DNA from: Nocardioides ochotonae
GTDB lineage: Bacteria > Actinomycetota > Actinomycetes > Propionibacteriales > Nocardioidaceae
Direction: 5' to 3'
Length of the DNA: 64,000 nt
Assembly: GCF_011420305.2 (NCBI RefSeq)
Contig: NZ_CP061769.1
Coordinates: 2,653,001 to 2,717,000 of the forward strand
The position numbers and the translations under genes are program-made. Position 1 is the first letter of the stretch, and each line of letters starts with the position of its first letter. Below, piece by piece: positions 1 through 8,937 of this stretch. The notes under the pieces are model-generated. The model saw only the letters and a program-made list of their open reading frames with translations, searched no databases and was not told where the DNA came from.

Positions 1-120
1 GTCGGTGAAGGCACCGAAGGTGCCGAGACCAGCCACCGAGGCTGCGCCGGCGAGAAGGGCGAGCGAGGCGAACACCTTGGTCGCCGTACGACGACGGCCG
101 GGTCGGGTGGTCGTGCTCAT
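1..120 (-). CDS. SipW-type signal peptide protein, 3' part cut off by window edge
   Basis: Forty codons from ATG at 120 are visible; the rest lies left of the window. The translation has a basic start, a run of hydrophobic residues and the motif GLGTFGAFTD, nearly identical to the two downstream paralogs at 197-844 and 1141-1764. This is the SipW-cognate class of signal peptide found on TasA/CalY-like secreted proteins, cleaved by the unusual signal peptidase SipW. Only the leader can be judged, so membership of the mature domain in the same family is inferred from the paralogs. It is the third gene in a same-strand tandem array. Confidence 0.75.
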   Translation of the reverse strand, partial: MSTTTRPGRRRTATKVFASLALLAGAASVAGLGTFGAFTD

Positions 121-196
121 CGGGTGCTCCTCTTGTCTGGTCGGCCAGGTCTGGTCGGCCGGTGTCCGGTCGATGCGGTGTGGACGGGCGCGGCAC

Positions 197-844
197 TCAC
201 TTCGGCTGGCCGGCGCGCTGGAGCGCGTCGAACGTGAAGGTGAGGGTGTTGTTCAGGCCCTGGAAGTCGTTGTTGGCCTCGGTGGGCAGCGTCAGGGTGA
301 TCCGCAGGAAGGACTGCTTCTCGGAGTTGAGGCGCGCCAGGGGGGCGACGAGGTCGAGACCGGTGCCGATGACGGCACGCTTCGCGATCACGGACGTCAC
401 GGTGCCCGAGCAGCGCCAGGTGTTGCCCGACGCGGTCCATGCCGTGGGGCACTGCTCGACGGTCAGCTGGAGGCCGTTGGTCGGGTCGGTGACGAGCTTG
501 TTCTGGGCGCCGGCGGTGGTGCTCAGCTTGACCGAGCCGAAGGTCTCGCCCCCACCGCGGGTGAGGGTGATCGCGCGCTGCACCGTGTCACCGGGGACCA
601 GGCCGGCGGCCGCCAGGTTCATGCTGGCCGCGTCGGCGCCGATCGTGACGGTGCCTGAGGCGACCGCCTGGTTGGCCGTGGTGGTGTCGGTGAAGGCGCC
701 GAAGGTGCCCAGGCCCGCGACCGACGCGGAGCCGGCGACCAGGGCCACCGAGGCGACCAGCTTGGTCGCGGTCGAGTGGCGGCGGGTCGGCGTACGACGC
801 ACGCGGCGGCGAGGAGCGGCGTGACGCCCGGTGCTGCGGCTCAT
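197..844 (-). CDS. TasA/CalY-like secreted protein with SipW-type signal peptide
   Basis: A 215-residue secreted protein. An Arg-rich N-terminus is followed by a hydrophobic leader and the SipW-cognate motif GLGTFGAFTDTTTA (about residues 42-55). The mature part is Ser/Thr-rich with predicted beta character and ends in a conserved block (LRITLTLP ... NDFQ) shared with the neighbour at 1141-1764. Two Cys in the middle (EQCPTAW and WRCSG) may form a disulfide. ATG at 844 was chosen because it gives a compact leader like the paralogs; an upstream in-frame extension to 967 adds only low-complexity sequence. TasA relatives form fibres or surface decorations in Firmicutes; the role here is unknown. 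Confidence 0.75.
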   Translation of the reverse strand: MSRSTGRHAAPRRRVRRTPTRRHSTATKLVASVALVAGSASVAGLGTFGAFTDTTTANQAVASGTVTIGADAASMNLAAAGLVPGDTVQRAITLTRGGGETFGSVKLSTTAGAQNKLVTDPTNGLQLTVEQCPTAWTASGNTWRCSGTVTSVIAKRAVIGTGLDLVAPLARLNSEKQSFLRITLTLPTEANNDFQGLNNTLTFTFDALQRAGQPK

Positions 845-908
845 GTCGGCTCCTTCTCGGTGACGTCGGGTGACCGCCCGGCCGGGCGGGTGCTTCTGCT
901 TCGCTGGA

Positions 909-934
909 CAGGACTCTGCCGTTCCGGCCTCAAG
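909..934 (-). promoter_or_regulatory. Conserved 26-bp block upstream of TasA-like gene (copy 1)
   Basis: Read on the minus strand, CTTGA and CGGCAGAGT-C-CTG are separated by nine bases. The same 26-bp arrangement recurs at 1821-1846 upstream of the paralog. It lies about 65 bp upstream of the ATG at 844. It could be a shared promoter (TTGA as -35, CAGAGT as -10 region) or an operator; the spacing is short for a standard sigma-70 promoter. Confidence 0.4.
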
Positions 935-1026
935 GCCGGCCCCTGCACAACCGCGCCTTTGCCACAAGGGACTCGCAAGGCGCCAATGGTTGGACTAGCC
1001 AGTGGTTGGACGAGTCGGCGGAAGTG

Positions 1027-1069
1027 CACGACCCGGCCGGCCACCGCGGGGGTGGGCGGCCGGGTCGTG
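1027..1069 (-). terminator. Hairpin terminator after the TasA-like gene at 1141-1764
   Basis: A perfect 13-bp inverted repeat (CACGACCCGGCCG and its complement) with a 17-base loop lies about 70 bp downstream of the stop codon of the minus-strand gene. No U-tract follows, which is usual for GC-rich actinobacteria. Confidence 0.55.
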
Positions 1070-1140
1070 GCAGGCCCGGGCGGGCACGAGACGGGGTACC
1101 AGGCCCGCCCGGGGGCTTGGTGGTGCGCTGCGGCCAGGTG

Positions 1141-1764
1141 TCAGAGCGCCTTGCCGTCACGCTGGGTGGCGGTGAGGTCGAACTTGACGGTGGTGCTGAG
1201 GTTCTTGAAGTCGTTGCCAGCGGCCTTCGGAAGCGTCAGGGTCACCCGGAGGTGGGACTCCTTGCCCACCTTGTTCAGCGCCTCGGCCACTCCGGTGAGC
1301 GTGCGGTCCGCGCCGAGCACCGCGCCCTCGACCAGCGGCACGGGGGAAGCAGCAGTACCAGAGCAGGTCATGCTCTTGTCAGCGTTGACCTTCCACTCGA
1401 CATCGCACGCGTCGATGGCGAGCTGCAGACCGTTGGTGACGTCGCTGGTGAGAAGGGCGTCACCGGTCGCGGTGGTGGTGAGCGTCACGGTGCCGAAGTC
1501 GACACTGTTCGCGGCGCGGGTCAGGGTGAGGGGGCGCTCGATCCAGTCGCCGGGGACCATGCCCGCGACGTCGACACCGAGGCCGGTCTTGAGGCCGTCG
1601 AACTCGACGGTGCCGGTGCTGACCTTCTGGTCGGCGGCGGTGGTGTCGGTGAAGGCACCGAAGGTGCCGAGGCCGGCGACCGACGCGGCGCCGGCGAGGA
1701 GGGCGACCGAGGCGATCACCTTGGTGGCGTTGGAGCGGCGGTTGGTGGTGGTGTTCTTGCGCAT
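1141..1764 (-). CDS. TasA/CalY-like secreted protein with SipW-type signal peptide
   Basis: A 207-residue secreted protein and first gene of the tandem array. The leader ends in GLGTFGAFTDTTAAD (about residues 32-46), the SipW-cognate signature. The mature domain contains TLTRAANSVDFGTVTL and LRVTLTLPKAAGNDF, the same repeat-like blocks as the paralog at 197-844. Two Cys (IDACDVEW, MTCSG) are conserved in position with that paralog. The ATG at 1764 has a strong GGAGGAGA ribosome site 6 bases upstream, which fixes the start. No sipW gene is visible in the window; it may lie beyond the left edge. Confidence 0.77.
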   Translation of the reverse strand: MRKNTTTNRRSNATKVIASVALLAGAASVAGLGTFGAFTDTTAADQKVSTGTVEFDGLKTGLGVDVAGMVPGDWIERPLTLTRAANSVDFGTVTLTTTATGDALLTSDVTNGLQLAIDACDVEWKVNADKSMTCSGTAASPVPLVEGAVLGADRTLTGVAEALNKVGKESHLRVTLTLPKAAGNDFKNLSTTVKFDLTATQRDGKAL

Positions 1765-1820
1765 CGGGATCTCCTCCGGTCTGAGCCAGACCGGGTGTCG
1801 GCTGGCGTTCTCTCGATGAC

Positions 1821-1846
1821 CAGAACTCTGCCGCCCGCGATTCAAG
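1821..1846 (-). promoter_or_regulatory. Conserved 26-bp block upstream of TasA-like gene (copy 2)
   Basis: Same arrangement as at 909-934: CTTGA, nine bases, CGGCAGAGT, one variable base, CTG, read on the minus strand. It lies about 57 bp upstream of the ATG at 1764. Conservation against divergent flanks suggests a functional promoter or operator common to the array. Confidence 0.4.
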
Positions 1847-1901
1847 GCAAGGACCGGCAAACCCCCTCGCCTTGCCTCACGTTGTCTCAAGGAAAGGACA
1901 A

Positions 1902-1917
1902 GGGCTTCGGGAAGCCC
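1902..1917 (-). terminator. Short hairpin after glnE
   Basis: GGGCTTC and GAAGCCC pair across a 2-base gap just downstream of the glnE stop. On the minus strand it is followed by a pyrimidine-rich stretch (CTTGTCCTTTCC), consistent with an intrinsic terminator. Confidence 0.45.
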
Positions 1918-1929
1918 CGGTGAGGCGCC

Positions 1930-4908
1930 TCAGTCCTCCCAGAACACCCGGTCGACCACGGCGCGCGCCTTGCGGGTGCAGCGCAGGTGGTCGTTGACCA
2001 TCTCCTCGGACTCCCCCGGCCCGTAGCCGAGGATGTTGGCCACCCCGACCCGCTCGCGGGTGTCGCGCGGGAGCTGGTCGCTGGGCTTGCCGCGCACCAG
2101 GGTCGCGGCGTTCCGCGTGCGGCTCACCCGCCGCCAGGCCTCCTCGAGCACCTCGGCGTCGGCCGCCTCGATCAGCCCGGCCTCACGCGCGGCCGCCAGC
2201 GCGGAGAGCGTGCGTGGGGTGCGCAGCCCAGGGACCTGCCCGGCGAAGCGCATCTGGATCAGCTGCACCGTCCACTCGATGTCGGTGAGCCCGCCCGGCC
2301 CGAGCTTGAGGTGGGTCTGCGGGTCGGCGCCGCGCGGCAGCCGCTCGCGATCGACGCGCGCCTTGATCCGGCGTACCTCCAGCACGTCGTCGGCGCTGAT
2401 CCCGGCCTCGGGGAAGCGCAGCGGGTCGATGAGCTCGGTGAACCGGCGGCGCACGTCGGGATCACCGACCACCGCGTCGGCGCGCAGCAGGGCCTGGGCC
2501 TCCCACACCTTCGACCACCGCGCGTAGTAGGCGGCGTAGGAGTCCAGAGTGCGCACCAGCGCCCCCTGGCGACCCTCGGGACGCAGGTCGGCGTCGATGT
2601 CGAGCGCCGGGTCCGGACCGGGCGCGGCCAACAGGCGGCGCAGCTCGTTGGCCACGGCCTGGGCGTACGACGACGCCCGCTGCGGGTCCGCACCCGGGAC
2701 GGGGTCGTGCACGAACAGCACGTCGGCGTCGCTGCCGTAGGACAGCTCGAAGCCGCCGTAGCGGCCCATCGCGACGATCGCCATCCGGGTCGGGGCCTCC
2801 GCCAGCCCGCGCTGACGTCGTACGGCGGCCTCGACGACCTGCAGCGTGGACTCGAGCGTGGCGTCGGTGAGCCGGGTGAGGCCGTCGCCCACGTCGGCGA
2901 CGTCGGTGAGCCCGAGCACGTCGCCGGAGGCGATGCGCACCAGCTCGCGGCGACGGATCGCACGGATCCGGCGCACCGCCTCCTCGGGGTCGTCCTGGCG
3001 GCGCGCGGTCGCCACCATCTCCGCGGTCAGCGACTCCGCGCCCGAGGGCACCAGGTCGCCGGCCAGCATCCGCACCCCCTCGGGCTCGCGCTCGAGCAGG
3101 GCGGTGACGTAGCGCGAGGTGGCGAGCAGGCGCGCCAGCCGCTGGGCGACCGCGCCCTCGTCGCGCAGGGTGGCGAGGTACCAAGGCGTCGAGCCGAGCG
3201 ACTCGCTGATCCGGCGGAAGCCGAACAGCCCGGCGTCGGGGTCGGCGCCCTCGGCGAACCAGTCGAGCATCGCGGGCAGCAGCGTGCGCTGGATGTTGGC
3301 GCGCCGCGACACCCCGCTGGTGAGCGCCTCGAGGTGGCGCAGCGCCGCGCGGGCGTCGAGGTAGCCCAGCGCGCTCAAGCGCTTCTCGGCCGCCTCGGGC
3401 GAGAGTCGGACCTCGTGGCCGGGGATGGACGCCACGGCCGAGAGCAGGGGGCGGTAGAAGAGCTTCTCGTGCAGGCGCCGGACCTCGCGGCGGTGGTGCT
3501 CGAAGACCCTGGCGAAGCTCGCCGCGGGGCTCTTCATGAACCCCAGGCTGCGCCCCAGGCAGCGCAGCGCCTCCTCGTCGTCGGGCACCACGTGGGTGCG
3601 CTGGAGGCGGCGCAGCTGGATGCGGTGCTCGAGCGCGCGCAGGAAGGCGTAGGCCTCGTGCATCGCCTCGCCGTCCTCACGACCGACGTACCCGCCGCGG
3701 GTGAGCTCGGCGAGCGCGCTCAGCGTGGTGGGCACCCGGATCCGCTCGTCGGCGCGACCGTGCACCAGCTGGAGCAGCTGCACCGCGAACTCCACGTCGC
3801 GCAGCCCGCCGGAGCCCAGCTTGATCTGCCGCTCCGCCTCCTTGGCCGGGATGTGCTCGATGACCCGGCGGCGCATCGCCTGGGTGTCCTCGACGAAGTG
3901 GTCGCGCTCGGCCGCGCTCCACACCATCGGGGCCACCATGTCGACGTACGCCGCCCCGAGGGCGAGGTCGCCGGCGACCGGACGCGCCTTGAGCAGTGCT
4001 TGGAACTCCCAGGTCTTCGCCCAGCGCTCGTAGTAGCCACGGTGGCTGGCCAGCGTGCGCACCAGCGGCCCGGCCTTGCCCTCGGGTCGCAACGCGGCGT
4101 CGACCGGCCAGATGGTGCCCTCGCCGGTGTGGTCGGAGCAGATCTGGATCAGGTTGCTGGCCAGCTGGGTCGCAGCCCGCAGCGCGGCCGCCTCGGGGGC
4201 GCCCTCGAGGGGCTCGTGGACGAAGATCACGTCGACGTCGGAGACGTAGTTGAGCTCGTGGCCGCCGCACTTGCCCATCGCGACGACCGCCAGGCGCACC
4301 AGGTCGGCGGGCTCCCCCACCCGCTGCCGCGCGATCGCGAGCCCGGCCTCGAGGGTGCCGGCGGCCAGGTCGGAGAGCTCCGCGGCCACGTCGTCGATGC
4401 CGACGCCGTGGGCGAGGTCGCGGGCGGCCAGCCGCAGCAGCAGGCGGCGGTACTCCACCCGCAGCGCGTCCACCGCCTGCGCGTCCGGGACGGCGGCCAC
4501 CGGCGAGTCGGCGTGCGGGTCGGCACCGACGACGCCCAGCAGGCTCTCGCGCAGTGCGTACGCCGGGGGGCGGGTCGATCCCAGCAGCGGATCGGTGAGC
4601 TCACGCCAGTGCTCGGGATGGCGCACGAGGTGGTCCCCCAGCGCGGGGCTGGCCCCGAGGACCATCAGCAGGCGCATCGCGGTGCCCTCGTCGTCGGCGA
4701 GGGTCTCCAGCAGCTCGTGGCCGTCCGGGGCCGCCTCGACCAGCCGGGTGAGTCCGGCCAACGCCTCGTCGGGGTCGGCGGCCCGTCCGAACACCGACAG
4801 CAGCGGGTCGGCGGCGTCACCGAGGGCCAGCAGCCGGTCCCGCGCCGTCTCGGTGTCGACGAACCCCAGGCGCACCAGCGCGGTCCGGCCGGTCGTCGGG
4901 CGGATCAT
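1930..4908 (-). CDS. glnE: Bifunctional glutamine synthetase adenylyltransferase/deadenylase
   Basis: A 992-residue protein of the usual length for GlnE, which adds and removes AMP on glutamine synthetase in response to nitrogen status. Two nucleotidyltransferase halves are visible, each with the G-G-x-E-L-(N/S)-Y-x-S-D-x-D active-site pattern: GKCGGHELNYVSDVD in the N-terminal half and GRYGGFELSYGSDAD in the C-terminal half. Each is followed by a GlnD-UTase-like helical segment with LRPEG(K/R)xG. The ATG at 4908 (MIRPTTGR) overlaps the stop of the small membrane protein gene by 4 bp. glnA2 lies just upstream on the same strand, as in mycobacteria. A very long open frame on the opposite strand is a codon-bias shadow. 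Confidence 0.95.
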   Translation of the reverse strand: MIRPTTGRTALVRLGFVDTETARDRLLALGDAADPLLSVFGRAADPDEALAGLTRLVEAAPDGHELLETLADDEGTAMRLLMVLGASPALGDHLVRHPEHWRELTDPLLGSTRPPAYALRESLLGVVGADPHADSPVAAVPDAQAVDALRVEYRRLLLRLAARDLAHGVGIDDVAAELSDLAAGTLEAGLAIARQRVGEPADLVRLAVVAMGKCGGHELNYVSDVDVIFVHEPLEGAPEAAALRAATQLASNLIQICSDHTGEGTIWPVDAALRPEGKAGPLVRTLASHRGYYERWAKTWEFQALLKARPVAGDLALGAAYVDMVAPMVWSAAERDHFVEDTQAMRRRVIEHIPAKEAERQIKLGSGGLRDVEFAVQLLQLVHGRADERIRVPTTLSALAELTRGGYVGREDGEAMHEAYAFLRALEHRIQLRRLQRTHVVPDDEEALRCLGRSLGFMKSPAASFARVFEHHRREVRRLHEKLFYRPLLSAVASIPGHEVRLSPEAAEKRLSALGYLDARAALRHLEALTSGVSRRANIQRTLLPAMLDWFAEGADPDAGLFGFRRISESLGSTPWYLATLRDEGAVAQRLARLLATSRYVTALLEREPEGVRMLAGDLVPSGAESLTAEMVATARRQDDPEEAVRRIRAIRRRELVRIASGDVLGLTDVADVGDGLTRLTDATLESTLQVVEAAVRRQRGLAEAPTRMAIVAMGRYGGFELSYGSDADVLFVHDPVPGADPQRASSYAQAVANELRRLLAAPGPDPALDIDADLRPEGRQGALVRTLDSYAAYYARWSKVWEAQALLRADAVVGDPDVRRRFTELIDPLRFPEAGISADDVLEVRRIKARVDRERLPRGADPQTHLKLGPGGLTDIEWTVQLIQMRFAGQVPGLRTPRTLSALAAAREAGLIEAADAEVLEEAWRRVSRTRNAATLVRGKPSDQLPRDTRERVGVANILGYGPGESEEMVNDHLRCTRKARAVVDRVFWED

Positions 4909-5279
4909 GCGGCCACCGGCCCGGGCACCAGGGCGAGCGCGAGCAGCGCGACGCCGCTGAGCGGCATCACGAAGGCCACCACGAGGCCGAACAGCGGCAC
5001 CGCCAGCACGATCAGGGCGAGACCGAGCAGCAGGCAGGCGGTCCGGGCGCCCCGGTCGCGGGCCTCGAGGCGCCGCAGCGCGAGCACGCACAGGCCGACC
5101 AGCACCAGCCCCACCAGCGCCCGGGCCACCACGAGCGGCAGCCGGTCGGGGAGGTCGCGGGCATCGGCGACGATCTCCGCCAGCGCGCCGAGCGCGACCA
5201 GTGCCGACGGCACGAACGCCACCCACAAGGCGACGTGCAGCGCCCGGGCACGGCGCGGTGAGTAGAGCACCGGCGCCAT
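4905..5279 (-). CDS. Small membrane protein between glnA2 and glnE
   Basis: A 124-residue hydrophobic protein with about four predicted membrane segments (ALWVAFVPSALVAL, VVARALVGLVLVGLCVLAL, TACLLLGLALIVLAVPLFGLVVAFVMPL, GVALLALALVPG). I do not recognise a family. Start chosen at ATG 5279 (MAPVLYSP); a GTG five codons upstream is possible. Its last 4 bases form the ATGA overlap with the glnE start, implying translational coupling. A role linked to nitrogen control is only positional inference. Confidence 0.7.
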   Translation of the reverse strand: MAPVLYSPRRARALHVALWVAFVPSALVALGALAEIVADARDLPDRLPLVVARALVGLVLVGLCVLALRRLEARDRGARTACLLLGLALIVLAVPLFGLVVAFVMPLSGVALLALALVPGPVAA

Positions 5280-5331
5280 CCCGTCGCTGTTCACGTGCAG
5301 TCCGTGACCGCTGCCCAGACCCGGCGCGGGG

Positions 5332-6669
5332 TCAGAGGACCGGCAGCATCTGGTCGCGCTCGAAGGCGGAGACCTGGCCGCGGTACTCGTCCCACTCCGC
5401 GCGCTTGTTGCGCAGGAAGTAGTCGAAGACGTGCTCACCGAGGGTCTCGGCGAGCAGCTCGGAGTCCTCGGCCACGCTGATCGCCTCGGACAGGCTGCGC
5501 GGCAGCGGCTGGATCCCGAGCGCCTTGCGCTCGCGCTCGCTGAGCGCCCAGACGTCGTCCTCGGCCTCGCGGGGCAGCTCGTAGCCGCCCTCGATCCCCT
5601 TCATGCCGGCGGCCAGGGTGACCGCGAAGGCGAGGTAGGGGTTGCACGCGGCGTCGATGGTGCGCAGCTCGATGCGGGTCGACTGGCCCTTCTCGGGCTT
5701 GTACATCGGCACCCGGATCATCGCCGAGCGGTTGTTGTGGCCCCAGCAGATGTAGGAGGGGGCCTCGCCGCCGGTCATCATCCGCTTGTAGCTGTTGACC
5801 CACTGGTTGGTGACCACGCTGATCTCGCTGGCGTGGCGCAGCACGCCGGCGATGAACTGGCGCCCGGTCTGGGAGAGCTGGTACTCCGCGCCCGCCTCGT
5901 AGAAGGCGTTCTGGTCGCCCTCGAAGAGCGAGACGTGGGTGTGCATGCCCGAGCCGGGGTGGGTGGTGAAGGGCTTGGGCATGAACGAGGCCCAGATGCC
6001 CTGGTTGAGCGCCACCTCACGGATGACGGTGCGGAAGGTCATGATGTTGTCGGCGGTGCTGAGCGCGTCGGCGTAGCGCAGGTCGATCTCCTGCTGGCCG
6101 GGGCCGGCCTCGTGGTGGCTGAACTCCACCGAGATGCCCATCGACTCCAGCATGTGGATCGCCTCGCGGCGGAAGTCCGCACCCATCGACTGCGCGGTGT
6201 GGTCGAAGTAGCCGCTGCGGTCGACCGGCTCGGGCTCGGCGCCCGGCACCGGGGTGTCCTTGAAGAGGTAGAACTCGATCTCGGGGTGGGTGTAGAAGGT
6301 GAAGCCCTTGTCGGCCGCCTTGCCCAGGGTGCGCTTGAGCACGTGGCGCGGGTCGGCGTACGACGGGGAGCCGTCGGGCATCTCGATGTCGCAGAACATC
6401 CGCGCGGTGCTGGGCGAGTCGCCTCGCCACGGCAGGATCTGGAACGTCGTGGGGTCCGGCTTGGCCAGCATGTCGGCCTCGTGCACCCGGGCGAAGCCCT
6501 CGATCGCGGAGCCGTCGAAGCCGATGCCCTCGGAGAAGGCGCCCTCCAGCTCCGCCGGAGCGACCGCGACCGACTTGAGGAACCCGAGCACGTCGGTGAA
6601 CCACAGCCGGACGAACCGGACGTCTCGCTCCTCAAGAGCGCGGAGAACGAAGTCTTCCTGCTTGCCCAT
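5332..6669 (-). CDS. glnA2: Type I glutamine synthetase, GlnA2-like
   Basis: A 445-residue glutamine synthetase (glutamate + NH3 + ATP to glutamine), matching the length of mycobacterial GlnA2. Visible features: FDGSAIEGFA near residue 51, metal-ligand Glu in HPEIEFYLF near 130, the NQWVNSYKR loop, and RIELRTIDAACNPYLAF. It is the short GSI-alpha type, and the adenylylation-loop tyrosine motif of GSI-beta (NLYDLP) is replaced by GGYELPREAEDD. It may therefore not be a GlnE substrate even though glnE is next door. ATG at 6669 is well positioned and conserved. A GlnR-type repeat lies about 100 bp upstream. Confidence 0.93.
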   Translation of the reverse strand: MGKQEDFVLRALEERDVRFVRLWFTDVLGFLKSVAVAPAELEGAFSEGIGFDGSAIEGFARVHEADMLAKPDPTTFQILPWRGDSPSTARMFCDIEMPDGSPSYADPRHVLKRTLGKAADKGFTFYTHPEIEFYLFKDTPVPGAEPEPVDRSGYFDHTAQSMGADFRREAIHMLESMGISVEFSHHEAGPGQQEIDLRYADALSTADNIMTFRTVIREVALNQGIWASFMPKPFTTHPGSGMHTHVSLFEGDQNAFYEAGAEYQLSQTGRQFIAGVLRHASEISVVTNQWVNSYKRMMTGGEAPSYICWGHNNRSAMIRVPMYKPEKGQSTRIELRTIDAACNPYLAFAVTLAAGMKGIEGGYELPREAEDDVWALSERERKALGIQPLPRSLSEAISVAEDSELLAETLGEHVFDYFLRNKRAEWDEYRGQVSAFERDQMLPVL

Positions 6670-6766
6670 GACCGCACCCTATCCACGTGCAGGGACAGTC
6701 GCGATGCCACCCACCCATGAGGCGACCTCGCCCGACGTGAGGTCGGCCACGCCTCCGACGCGGCGT

Positions 6767-6793
6767 GTTTCGGGCATGTTTCGACGCGGTTTC
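6767..6793 (-). promoter_or_regulatory. GlnR-type binding site: three GAAAC repeats with 11-bp period
   Basis: On the minus strand GAAAC occurs three times, each separated by exactly six bases (plus-strand GTTTC at 6767, 6778 and 6789). The actinobacterial GlnR site is gTnAC-n6-GaAAC-n6-gTnAC-n6-GaAAC, so spacing and half-site match. It sits 98-124 bp upstream of the glnA2 ATG, a position suited to control of that promoter. Prediction only. Confidence 0.5.
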
Positions 6794-6820
6794 ATGCGGT
6801 CACCGCGCTCCGGACGGTGC

Positions 6821-8863
6821 TCAGGACGGGGGCACCGACTCGAGGTCGGCCAGCCAGGCGGCAGGGCTCGCGTCCGAGGGCATCCGCCAGTCCCCGCGCG
6901 GCGACATGGTGCCGCCGGCGCTGACCTTCGGCCCGTTCGGCAGCGCGGAGCGCTTGAACTGGGAGGCGAAGAAGCGGCGTACGAACACCTCCAGCCAGTG
7001 CCGCACCTCGTCGAGGTCGTAGGCCACCCGCTTGTCCGCCGGGAAGCCCGGGGGCCACTGCCCCGCGGCGGCATCGTGCCAGGCGTGCCAGGCCAGGAAG
7101 GCGATCCGGCTGGGCCGCATGCCGTAGCGCAGCACGTGGAAGAGGGTGAAGTCCTGCAGCGCGTAAGGACCCACCACGTCCTCGGTGCTCTGCGGCCGCT
7201 CGTCCTCGCGGCTGGGCACCAGCTCCGGGGAGATCTCCTGCTCGAGGATCTCCTGGAGCACCTCGACGGTGTCGGCGTCGAACTGGTCGTGGCCGATCAC
7301 CCAGCGGATCAGGTGCTGGATCAGGGTCTTCGGCACCCCGGCGTTGACGTTGTAGTGCGACATCTGGTCGCCCACGCCGTAGGTGCACCAGCCCAGGGCG
7401 AGCTCGGAGAGGTCACCGGTGCCGAGCACGATGCCGCCGCGCTGGTTGGCCAGGCGGAACAGGTAGTCGGTGCGAAGCCCGGCCTGGACGTTCTCGAAGG
7501 TGACGTCGTAGACCTCCTCGCCGCGGGCGAACGGGTGCCCCATGTCGCTGAGCATCTGGCGCGCGGCCGCGGTGATGTCGATCGTCTCGTAGGTGGTGCC
7601 GAGCGACTCCATCAGGCGTACGGCGTTGGTGCGGGTCGCCTCGCTGGTCGCGAACCCGGGCAGCGTGAAGGCGAGGATGTCGCTGCGCGGGCGGCCCAGC
7701 CGGTCCATCGCGTTGGCCGCGACGATCAGCGCGTGGGTGGAGTCCAGCCCGCCGGAGACGCCGATGACGATCTTGGGGTCGCCGATGGCGCGCAGCCGCT
7801 GCTCGAGCCCGGAGACCTGGATGTTGTAGGCCTCGTAGCAGTCCTGCGCGAGCCGCTCGGGGTCGTCGGGCACGAACGGGAAGCGGTCCACGCTGCGCCG
7901 CAGCCCCAGGTCGCCGGAGGGCGGGTCGAGGCGGAACTCGACGCGGCGGAACCCCCGGCCCGCGGAGCGGGCCGCCACGGCCCGGCGGTTGTCGTCGAAG
8001 GTGCCGGTGCGCAGCCGCTCCAGGCGGATCCGGTCCAGGTCGAGGTCGACCACGGTACGGCGCGGGCCGTCGGGGAACCGCTCGCTCTCCCCCAGCAGCT
8101 CGCCGTGCTCGTAGACCATCGTCTGACCGTCCCAGGACAGGTCGGTGCTGGACTCGCCCTGACCCGCCGCGGCGTACACGTAGGCCGCGAGGCAGCGCGA
8201 GGACGCCGAGCGGACCATCAGCCGGCGATCCTCCGCGCGCCCGACGGTGATCGGGCTCCCGGAGAGGTTGGCGAGCACGGTGGCCCCGGCGAGGGCGGCC
8301 TCCGCGCTGGGCGGGACCGGCACCCACATGTCCTCGCAGACCTCGGCGTGCAGCACCAGGCCGGGCACGTCGACGGCGTCGAAGATCAGGTCCGGGCCGA
8401 TCGGGGCCTCCTGACCGGCCAGCACCACGGTGCCGGTGACGTCGTCGCCGGGCGCGAACCAGCGCCGCTCGTAGAACTCGCGGTACGTCGGCAGGTAGGA
8501 CTTCGGCGCCACGCCCAGGACCCGGCCGCGGTGCACCACGACCGCGGCGTTGAGCACCCGGTTGCCGTGGACCAGCGGCGCGCCGACGACCAGCACCGGG
8601 GTCAGGTCGACCGAGGCGCTGACCAGCACCTCGATCGACGCCCGCACGGCGTCGAGCAACGGGTCCTGGAGGAACAGGTCGTCGAGGGCGTAGCCGGACA
8701 GGCACAGCTCGGGGAAGACCGCCACCGCCACGCCCTCGTCGTGGCAGGCCCGGGCCTGCTCGAGCACGCTCGCGAGGTTGGTCGCCGGGTCGGCGACCCG
8801 CACCGGCATGGTGACGGCGGCGACGCGTGCGAAGCCGTGGGCGTAGGCGGAGTAGAAGTCCAC
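6821..8863 (-). CDS. nadE: Glutamine-dependent NAD+ synthetase
   Basis: A 680-residue two-domain enzyme that amidates deamido-NAD+ using glutamine. The N-terminal nitrilase-like glutaminase domain has the Glu-Lys-Cys triad: E52 in [10 protein letters not shown]121 in PKSYLP and C176 in HAEVCEDMW. With the GTG at 8863 as start, these fall at the same positions as in the M. tuberculosis enzyme, which supports this start. The C-terminal synthetase domain has the ATP-pyrophosphatase P-loop GVSGGLDST. It is followed on the same strand by glnA2 and probably transcribed separately. Confidence 0.95.
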   Translation of the reverse strand: MDFYSAYAHGFARVAAVTMPVRVADPATNLASVLEQARACHDEGVAVAVFPELCLSGYALDDLFLQDPLLDAVRASIEVLVSASVDLTPVLVVGAPLVHGNRVLNAAVVVHRGRVLGVAPKSYLPTYREFYERRWFAPGDDVTGTVVLAGQEAPIGPDLIFDAVDVPGLVLHAEVCEDMWVPVPPSAEAALAGATVLANLSGSPITVGRAEDRRLMVRSASSRCLAAYVYAAAGQGESSTDLSWDGQTMVYEHGELLGESERFPDGPRRTVVDLDLDRIRLERLRTGTFDDNRRAVAARSAGRGFRRVEFRLDPPSGDLGLRRSVDRFPFVPDDPERLAQDCYEAYNIQVSGLEQRLRAIGDPKIVIGVSGGLDSTHALIVAANAMDRLGRPRSDILAFTLPGFATSEATRTNAVRLMESLGTTYETIDITAAARQMLSDMGHPFARGEEVYDVTFENVQAGLRTDYLFRLANQRGGIVLGTGDLSELALGWCTYGVGDQMSHYNVNAGVPKTLIQHLIRWVIGHDQFDADTVEVLQEILEQEISPELVPSREDERPQSTEDVVGPYALQDFTLFHVLRYGMRPSRIAFLAWHAWHDAAAGQWPPGFPADKRVAYDLDEVRHWLEVFVRRFFASQFKRSALPNGPKVSAGGTMSPRGDWRMPSDASPAAWLADLESVPPS

Positions 8864-8937
8864 GCGGGTGAGTTTCGCACCCCCGGCCGCCGCCCGTGGA
8901 CCGCCGCCCGCGCGCGGGCGACCGCTCGGGACTCGGG

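Noticed and set aside
1987..5265. Very long open frame on the + strand opposite glnE
   Set aside because: High GC at third positions keeps the antisense frame open; composition is Arg/Gly/His-rich and no family is recognisable, while glnE is unmistakable.
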